Program-made: the position numbers and the translations under genes
Part shown: positions 8,315-12,685 of the stretch, in pieces
Layout of the letters: every line of letters starts with the position of its first letter
Position numbering within the stretch: the stretch's first letter is position 1
DNA from: Coleofasciculus sp. S288
GTDB lineage: Bacteria > Cyanobacteriota > Cyanobacteriia > Cyanobacteriales > Coleofasciculaceae
Length of the DNA stretch: 12,685 bases
NCBI GenBank assembly: GCA_020216575.1
Contig: JAIUYC010000017.1
Span: 1 to 12,685, forward strand
Direction of reading: 5' to 3'
The notes under the pieces: generated by a model
Told to the model about the DNA's origin: nothing
Databases searched by the model: none
Seen by the model: the letters and a program-made list of their open reading frames with translations, nothing else

Positions 8315-9246
8315 GTACATCAAATACAACATCCCTGATGTACCAGAAGCTCTGCGATCTTAAAGACGAAATTGAGCGTGCAGCTTTGCAGGTACATGGT
8401 GAAAAGGTTTTTTGGAAAAAAGATTTTCTTCTTTATCAAGGAACTCCAGCAGAGTTAAATTTCCAAAATGCAGTAACCTTGCTTTATAGACTTTACTGGG
8501 AGGCAGGGAATGAATCAGATGTTAAATTTTTAATCAAGAAATTTAAAGATTACGCTTTAGATCATGATGAAAGATTGACAGTTCACTTTAACTTTGTACG
8601 CACTCTTCGTACCTTTTTTCAGCATAATATTGCTAATCGATTAGCTTCAAATGCAAACAGAACGCAACTAGAGTGCAAAAAATGGTTTGAAAAACAATGC
8701 GCTAATTCTATACCAAATAATGATAATGATTGGGAAAAATGCTTATCAATTTTACTGACAGATGCTTCTGATTTTTTAAATACCTTGAGTAAATGTATTG
8801 GGAATATTGAACAAGACCAAATTAAAGGCAGTCAATTTATTCAGGATTGGAAATTTGAACGCAGCCGCTATTTTTCTGCAAACGATATAGATAATATGAT
8901 TCGTGAAATTGCTGGTGATATGGGTCTAGAAGAAACTGTCAATGTTAAAAGCACTCGAGATAAGGTTATGAGTAACTGGAACAGCCTTGTGAAAACACTT
9001 CGCTATGACGAAGAGCCTAAAACTGAAATCAAACGTCTGATTGTGCAAGATATATTGAGTGCCAAAAAGCGATATCCATTATTACCAGAAGACATTATAA
9101 ATAAATTTAATATTGAGGCAGGTTCAAGAGAAGTAGCAAATCTCCTTGATAAAGGTGCAGATTTTTATAAGGAAAACCGTTTTTTACTACGTGAACAGTT
9201 ACTTGAGAAAATTCAACAATATGTTGAAATCACAAGTATGACATAA
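8311..9246 (+). CDS. Helical partner protein of the NTPase, possible HEPN-like
   Basis: I do not recognise this 311-residue protein as a named family. It is predicted mostly alpha-helical, rich in Lys, Glu, Asn and Leu, with no signal peptide or membrane segment. Residues 96-106 read VRTLRTFFQHN and contain Arg100 and His105 in the Rx4H spacing used by HEPN ribonucleases, within a helical setting (LYRLYWEAGNE before it) that suits such a domain. HEPN proteins cut RNA and often serve as toxins or effectors in phage defence; whether this one does is inference from a short motif. The residue after Arg is Thr rather than the commoner Asn, His or Asp, which weakens the case. The gene overlaps the NTPase by ATGA, has a strong ribosome binding site and shares its AT-rich composition, so the two were probably acquired and act together. 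A structural or sensor subunit is the alternative. Confidence 0.6.
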   Translation: MSTSNTTSLMYQKLCDLKDEIERAALQVHGEKVFWKKDFLLYQGTPAELNFQNAVTLLYRLYWEAGNESDVKFLIKKFKDYALDHDERLTVHFNFVRTLRTFFQHNIANRLASNANRTQLECKKWFEKQCANSIPNNDNDWEKCLSILLTDASDFLNTLSKCIGNIEQDQIKGSQFIQDWKFERSRYFSANDIDNMIREIAGDMGLEETVNVKSTRDKVMSNWNSLVKTLRYDEEPKTEIKRLIVQDILSAKKRYPLLPEDIINKFNIEAGSREVANLLDKGADFYKENRFLLREQLLEKIQQYVEITSMT

Positions 9247-9323
9247 GTTCAGCTTCTCTGGTAGCAGCCCAATAGACACCTGACAAAATAGGATTTAGAG
9301 CAATTGACATTCACTGTAGCCCA

Positions 9324-9644
9324 ATGACTCCTCAACTAATGGTTCAACCCTCAACCCTAATGTCCTCTGGCATTAGAATGAGCGAATTCGGTAACATTTA
9401 CCTCTTCAGGTTCACATCAGAGTTACAATCTCGCTTTGAAGAACTTTTAGAGAAGAAAAAAGCTGATATACTCACCCCTGAAGAAGAAGCTGAATACGCC
9501 GGAATATCAGAACTAGAGCGTATTTTTACCTTAATTAACGCTCAACTTGCAGCCAAAAGTAAATGGTGCCCAACGCAACTCGAAGACTTGTACGACAACG
9601 AGCCAGATACCTCTGTGAATACTGCCACTCCCCCGAATACCTGA
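9324..9644 (+). CDS. Small acidic protein encoded ahead of an HNH nuclease
   Basis: A 106-residue hypothetical protein, rich in Glu and Lys, with a core (about 30-76) that is probably a helical pair: a leucine/glutamate-rich stretch, then TPEEEAEYAGISELERIF. No known domain was recognised. Small ORFs of this type commonly sit directly upstream of this HNH family in cyanobacteria, by my recollection. The last 26 codons are read from the same DNA as the HNH start in another frame. The start is uncertain: ATG 9324 gives the longest protein, but in-frame ATGs at 9339, 9360 and 9378 exist and none has a clear Shine-Dalgarno sequence; the start at 9378 (MSEFGN) would leave 88 residues. The gap from 9247 to 9323 holds no convincing promoter or terminator. 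It may bind or restrain the HNH enzyme, but that is a guess from pairing only. Confidence 0.55.
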   Translation: MTPQLMVQPSTLMSSGIRMSEFGNIYLFRFTSELQSRFEELLEKKKADILTPEEEAEYAGISELERIFTLINAQLAAKSKWCPTQLEDLYDNEPDTSVNTATPPNT

Positions 9645-10009
9645 GTCCAGACCGTTTCACCATTGACCATATCATGCCCCAGTCTCTGGGAGGGTCAGAC
9701 GAACCGGATAACCTTGCCTTAGCTTGCCATCGCTGTAACGAGCGTCACTATAACTTTACATCGGGAATTGACCCCCAGACCCAAGAAGAAATTCCCCTAT
9801 TTAACCCCCGTCAACAACAGTGGTCTGACCATTTTATCTGGACAAAAGACGGTACGAAAATTTTCGGCACAACCCCTACAGGTAGAGCTACTTGCAATCG
9901 CTTTGACCTCAACGATGAACGTCGCGATGAGCCTTCCATTCAAATCGCTCGTCGTTTTTGGGTAGCAGCAGGCTGGCATCCACCTCAGTCCGATCCGCGT
10001 CAAGAATGA
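9563..10009 (+). CDS. HNH endonuclease
   Basis: A 148-residue HNH (beta-beta-alpha-metal) nuclease. The motif is complete: CEYC (18-21) and CHRC (55-58) form the structural zinc site, Asp35-His36 carries the catalytic histidine, and Asn50 and Asn59 are the downstream conserved positions. The family's usual tail (GTTPTGRATC, then FDLNDER and GWHPP) is also present, so the protein looks full length. Start ATG 9563 puts the usual short basic helix (RRLVRQRARYLCEYC) at the N-terminus and is favoured for that reason, although it lies 82 nt inside the preceding gene. It nicks or cuts DNA in the cytoplasm; the target is unknown. The next gene, a PLD-fold nuclease, follows after 6 nt, so the two are probably cotranscribed. 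Such solitary HNH genes are frequent in cyanobacteria, so membership in the Dpd system is not established. Confidence 0.9.
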   Translation: MVPNATRRLVRQRARYLCEYCHSPEYLSPDRFTIDHIMPQSLGGSDEPDNLALACHRCNERHYNFTSGIDPQTQEEIPLFNPRQQQWSDHFIWTKDGTKIFGTTPTGRATCNRFDLNDERRDEPSIQIARRFWVAAGWHPPQSDPRQE

Positions 10010-10015
10010 GATGAA

Positions 10016-10537
10016 ATGCCCTCCCGATACATCCACTCCCGCCTAAGCTCCCGCCAAGTCCCCGACTTACTCCAGGCAATCTTCGTCACCGAACTTATGA
10101 TCCCCAGCCGCTGCCTGTGGCTCGTCTCCCCCTGGATATCCGACATCCCCGTTATCGATAACAGCGCCAACACCTTCCTGTGCTTAGAACCCTCTTGGAG
10201 TCGCACCCGCGTTCACCTCTCCCAAGTCCTCGCCACCCTAGCCGAACAAGGAACCACCATCCACATCGCCACCCGTCCCGACACCCACAACCACAGCTTT
10301 CTAGAAGGACTCAACGCCAGAATTGACCGCCAAGACGTTGCCGTGCGCTTCCACATTGCCGAAGAACTCCATACCAAAGGTATCCTGGGAGACGGCTATT
10401 ATCTCGCGGGTTCCATGAACTTCACCTACAACGGCATTACCGTCAACGAAGAAGCCTTAACTTACGAGACATCCCCAGAAATTATTGCCGAGCAACAGCT
10501 AATTTTCACCAACCGTTGGGGAGGGGTGAAGCCATAA
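10016..10537 (+). CDS. dpdK: Phospholipase-D-like protein, DpdK-like
   Basis: A 173-residue protein with one HKD motif: His119, Lys121, Asp126, then Gly132-Ser133 and Asn135, the pattern HxKx4Dx5GSxN. A single motif implies that two subunits build one active site, as in the small PLD nucleases Nuc and BfiI. The N-terminal WLVSPWISDIPVIDN segment (about 37-51) is typical of defence-linked PLD proteins. Length and sequence best fit DpdK, the PLD protein of Dpd systems; DISARM DrmC is a related alternative. The presence of a DpdJ-like helicase in the same window supports DpdK. Start ATG 10016 lies 6 nt after the HNH stop. Likely activity is phosphodiester cleavage of DNA, acting with other Dpd restriction proteins; that role is inferred from the family. 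The gene converges on the minus-strand nuclease, with 33 nt between them and no clear terminator. Confidence 0.75.
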   Translation: MPSRYIHSRLSSRQVPDLLQAIFVTELMIPSRCLWLVSPWISDIPVIDNSANTFLCLEPSWSRTRVHLSQVLATLAEQGTTIHIATRPDTHNHSFLEGLNARIDRQDVAVRFHIAEELHTKGILGDGYYLAGSMNFTYNGITVNEEALTYETSPEIIAEQQLIFTNRWGGVKP

Positions 10538-10570
10538 CCAATCCCACTAATTGTGAATGGATATAGCAAC

Positions 10571-11221
10571 CTAACCTGCTTGCGTAATCAATTGACCAAT
10601 GTGCTTCAAAATTTGCAAAACATCATAGAGTTCATTGCGTAGAGGAGCAGGAGAAAACACCCTTGAAATGTCATACTGAGGCGTACCCTGTTGACTCAAC
10701 TTCACAAAAATAATCCCATCCCCATTCGTCACCATGCCAAAAGCCGATTTATCCGCGTGGGGATTTGCCATCATATAAGTCAGAGTTTGTGGAAGTGCAG
10801 ACATAACAGAGATAGCCGTCCGTTTCGACTCCAATAGCGTCACCCAAAATCGATTTTGCAGCACCAAAACATCAATCCGCCCCCGCAGAATCTCAACTTC
10901 ATCATCATCGTCATCTATAACGATCTCAACTGATGATTCCCCACGCATCTTAAACGGAGAATCGTAAAAACTAGCCCGTTCCAACAACGGCGAACCAATG
11001 AGTAACGTCACCGTTCCCTCAGTTAAATTCCCATCCGCTTGATGATAGAGATATCGGCGTCTAATTAAATCAAGAGAAGCTTTTTCTGCATCTGTAATTT
11101 CCGGTAAATCCTCATACCACTCTGTGAAAAATTGCTCATCTTCAGTCCGTCTCAGATTGAAGCGAGTTTCTACATCTGCCAAACTTTTAATAACTTCAGT
11201 AATTGCCGTTTTCTGTACCAT
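10571..11221 (-). CDS. PD-(D/E)XK restriction-endonuclease-like protein
   Basis: A 216-residue protein resembling the nuclease domain of type I restriction R subunits, without the helicase. The core is GRIDVLVL (Asp117), then LLESKR (Glu131, Lys133), followed by QTLTYM (Gln145, Tyr149) like the QxxxY motif of RecB-type nucleases. An acidic run of five Asp (103-107) precedes the core and may sit near the metal site. Proteins of this size, usually annotated as restriction endonuclease subunit R, are frequent as single genes in cyanobacteria. No methylase or specificity subunit is nearby. It lies 38 nt downstream of the unrecognised gene ending at 11260 and is probably cotranscribed with it. A GGAGG lies 14 nt before the ATG, further than ideal. 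Biological role is unknown; nuclease fold is fairly secure. Confidence 0.7.
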   Translation of the reverse strand: MVQKTAITEVIKSLADVETRFNLRRTEDEQFFTEWYEDLPEITDAEKASLDLIRRRYLYHQADGNLTEGTVTLLIGSPLLERASFYDSPFKMRGESSVEIVIDDDDDEVEILRGRIDVLVLQNRFWVTLLESKRTAISVMSALPQTLTYMMANPHADKSAFGMVTNGDGIIFVKLSQQGTPQYDISRVFSPAPLRNELYDVLQILKHIGQLITQAG

Positions 11222-11259
11222 GTTCTAACCCATTGCCTCCACATCCCGCAATCATTGCG

Positions 11260-11979
11260 CTAATCTAAAACCGTCCGATCCAGAGAAATCACCTGATCGG
11301 GTGCCAGCAGTCCTCCAACTTTCACGACTTGCAGTTCCCCTGTTTCTTGAGGGTTTTGCTCCCTGACTTTAGCGATCGCAATTTCGACTCCAGAGGCTTG
11401 AGCAATATAGAGTTTCTCCCCACTCCTCAGCACCCAGATGGGTTGGGGCCAAGTGTATCGAGGATGAAGCACTGCCTTGTGAATGACTTGATGCGTGAAC
11501 TGGACAATCTGCTCGATATCGGCATCATTGCAAAACTCCCCCAACTGTGACCCAAAGGACTGTCTGAGTTCTGCTGTAGGAATGTGTTCAGCAACGTGTT
11601 CTGATGGTGTTGGTGATGGTTTGGCACGCTCCGATCGAGTGTGAGCCGGCACAACCAACGACTCGATAAAGCGACTCACCTGAGTCACAATCGAGTCAAA
11701 ATCCCGCTCCATCAGCACATGACCTAGATGTTCTCTTAGTAGATTTCTCAGCGTCTCATCCGAGATATTGATGCCGCAGGTTCTCAGATAGACGGGAAGC
11801 TGCTCTCCCCAATCCCGACCACAGCCAACTTCCCCATTAGAGGCATCTTCTGCCTCGACCAATTCCATCAACCGTTGGTAACGGGTCTCACTATCCGTCA
11901 TCGTGTGGGATTGTGTAGCTTGCTGCTCTGATAGCGAAGCTCTCGCAGAGGAATCAGGAGTGGGGAGCGACTGAGTCAT
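11260..11979 (-). CDS. Hypothetical protein, unrecognised
   Basis: I do not recognise this 239-residue protein. It has a Ser/Thr/Gln-rich N-terminal tail (1-27), a helical segment (about 28-110), a Pro/Ser/Thr linker (about 111-137), a second helical segment, and a beta-rich C-terminus (about 180-239) with PIWVLRSGEKLYIAQASG. No signal peptide, membrane segment or catalytic motif is visible. The start at 11979 has an AAGAG just upstream on its strand; Met27 is an in-frame alternative without a ribosome binding site. The gene heads a probable two-gene operon with the PD-(D/E)XK protein, so it may be a regulator or partner of that nuclease, but only position supports this. It carries a HIP1 site at 11372, so it seems settled in the host genome. 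Confidence 0.6.
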   Translation of the reverse strand: MTQSLPTPDSSARASLSEQQATQSHTMTDSETRYQRLMELVEAEDASNGEVGCGRDWGEQLPVYLRTCGINISDETLRNLLREHLGHVLMERDFDSIVTQVSRFIESLVVPAHTRSERAKPSPTPSEHVAEHIPTAELRQSFGSQLGEFCNDADIEQIVQFTHQVIHKAVLHPRYTWPQPIWVLRSGEKLYIAQASGVEIAIAKVREQNPQETGELQVVKVGGLLAPDQVISLDRTVLD

Positions 11980-12015
11980 GGCTCTTGTCGTAGGGTTTCA
12001 TGCATAGATGAGATT

Positions 12016-12120
12016 GTCCGGTTCTTCTGGGTCGGAACCGCAGTCGAGCAGTCCCACCCTCAGCTTTCTGTAGAATCCTAACGCACCTGATAAGGCGTGT
12101 AAGCCTATCCTACTGTCAGG
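12016..12120. mobile_element. Possible remnant of an IS200/IS605-type right end
   Basis: Two hairpins lie in the gap between divergent genes. The first (12019-12040) has arms CGGTTC/GAACCG around a 10-nt loop. The second (12081-12100) has an 8-position stem with one A-C mismatch, one G-U pair and a GATA loop. Imperfect hairpins near the end of a transposon, just after a tnpB stop codon, are typical of IS200/IS605 right ends and of the omega RNA scaffold. One plus-strand frame through the first hairpin ends VGTAVEQSHPQLSVES at a TAA (12079-12081), which could be a degraded TnpB tail. No transposase remains. The identification rests on pattern memory and is weak. Confidence 0.3.
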
Positions 12121-12234
12121 AAAAAACCACTTCTGGGGTTTAATCGAAACAAAGCGGGTCGCTACACTGAGACAGAGGAGTACCCGTTCGACAAGGGGAT
12201 GCGGTTGTTGACATTGCCTTCATCTTACCGGGAT

Positions 12235-12239
12235 AGGAG
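12235..12239 (+). promoter_or_regulatory. Ribosome binding site of the Uma2-family gene
   Basis: AGGAG lies 8 nt before ATG 12248, a standard spacing. It fixes the start of the gene that runs off the window. Confidence 0.65.
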
Positions 12240-12247
12240 CTTACGCT

Positions 12248-12685
12248 ATGATTCAATCCGTACCAAAACTACTAACATTTGAAGAGTTTCTGGAGTGGTA
12301 TCCGGATGGACGAGGGCGTTACGAACTGCATGAGGGAGTCATTGTTGAGATGAATCCAACTGGAGACCACGAAGAGGTCGCTGCTTTTCTCAACCGAAAG
12401 CTCAATGTAGAACTCGATCGCAAAAACCTCCGCTACTTCATTCCCAGAACGTACCTTGTCAAGCCTAAGAGTATTCCTTCAGGTTATCAGCCCGATGTCA
12501 TAGTCTTAGACAAAGATGCCGTGCAAGATGAGCCACTGTGGAAGAAATCATCAACTATCTCACAGGGAAAGTCAGTCAAACTGGCAGTAGAAGTTGTCAG
12601 CACCAACTGGCGAGATGATTACCTGACTAAAGCCAGGGATTATGAAGAAATGGGCATTCCTGAATATTGGATTGTTGATTACTTG
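12248..12685 (+). CDS. Uma2-family (DUF820) putative endonuclease, 3' end outside window
   Basis: The first 146 codons of an Uma2-family protein, open to the window edge; the family is usually about 180-210 residues, so roughly a quarter is missing. Family features are the N-terminal LTFEEFLEWYPDGRGRYEL segment, then EGVIVEMNPTGDHE (29-42), QPDVIVL (Asp83), LAVEVVS (Glu115) and TKARDYEEMGIPEYWIVD (Lys128). Asp83, Glu115 and a following Lys form the PD-(D/E)XK-like catalytic set. These genes occur in dozens of copies in many cyanobacterial genomes and their function is not established. The start is fixed by an AGGAG. The gene is divergent from the unrecognised gene ending at 11979. Confidence 0.9.
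   Translation, partial: MIQSVPKLLTFEEFLEWYPDGRGRYELHEGVIVEMNPTGDHEEVAAFLNRKLNVELDRKNLRYFIPRTYLVKPKSIPSGYQPDVIVLDKDAVQDEPLWKKSSTISQGKSVKLAVEVVSTNWRDDYLTKARDYEEMGIPEYWIVDYL

Noticed and set aside
9304..9309. TTGACA before the small gene at 9324
   Set aside because: No -10 box at 16-18 nt; that position already lies inside the coding region.
9266..9325. Direct repeat AGCCCAAT (9266-9273 and 9318-9325), considered as a target-site duplication
   Set aside because: The copies lie 44 nt apart in the same gap and do not bracket any element.
9768..9965. 65-codon reading frame and antisense frames within the HNH gene
   Set aside because: They overlap the conserved HNH coding frame fully and have no ribosome binding site or recognisable domain.
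10538..10570. Bidirectional terminator between the converging PLD and PD-(D/E)XK genes
   Set aside because: Only a 3-bp arm pair around TAATT is visible, with no GC-rich stem or T-run.
12208..12236. TTGACA at 12208-12213 as a -35 box for the Uma2 gene
   Set aside because: The matching -10 position falls on GATAGG, a poor match that overlaps the ribosome binding site, so transcription would start after it.

Overview
The window looks like an accessory, defence-rich region of a cyanobacterial chromosome. The host is inferred from repeated HIP1 palindromes (GCGATCGC, eight copies in the first gene and one near 11.37 kb), an Uma2-family gene, an HNH gene with a small partner ORF of a kind I recall as common in cyanobacteria, and a lone PD-(D/E)XK gene. 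No housekeeping gene, rRNA, tRNA or CRISPR array was seen.

Layout. (1) 61-4635: a very large DEAD/DEAH helicase with an embedded zinc ribbon and a long uncharacterised C-terminal half, best matched to DpdJ of the Dpd (7-deazaguanine DNA modification/restriction) systems. (2) 4742-9246: an AT-rich, HIP1-free two-gene operon with an ATGA overlap. It encodes a ~1190-residue protein (possible SIR2-like N-terminus, STAND-type P-loop NTPase, helical/TPR-like region, OB/cold-shock-like C-terminus) and a 311-residue helical partner carrying an Rx4H motif like that of HEPN ribonucleases. (3) 9324-10537: a small acidic protein, an HNH endonuclease overlapping it by 82 nt, and, 6 nt further on, a single-HKD phospholipase-D-like protein best matched to DpdK. 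(4) 11979-10571 on the minus strand: an unrecognised 239-residue protein, then a PD-(D/E)XK restriction-like protein. (5) 11980-12247: non-coding, with two hairpins that may be the worn-down right end of an IS200/IS605-type element. (6) From 12248: an Uma2-family (DUF820) gene cut by the window edge.

How it may work together. DpdJ and DpdK are accessory restriction components of Dpd systems. Here they flank an apparently foreign operon and an HNH pair. The operon has the usual layout of NLR/Avs-like immunity (effector, NTPase switch, repeat sensor) with a second candidate effector in the partner. This two-gene operon is the best candidate for an undescribed defence system in the window. The modification genes (dpdA-dpdC, preQ0 synthesis) are not in the window and would be expected to the left if the Dpd system is complete.
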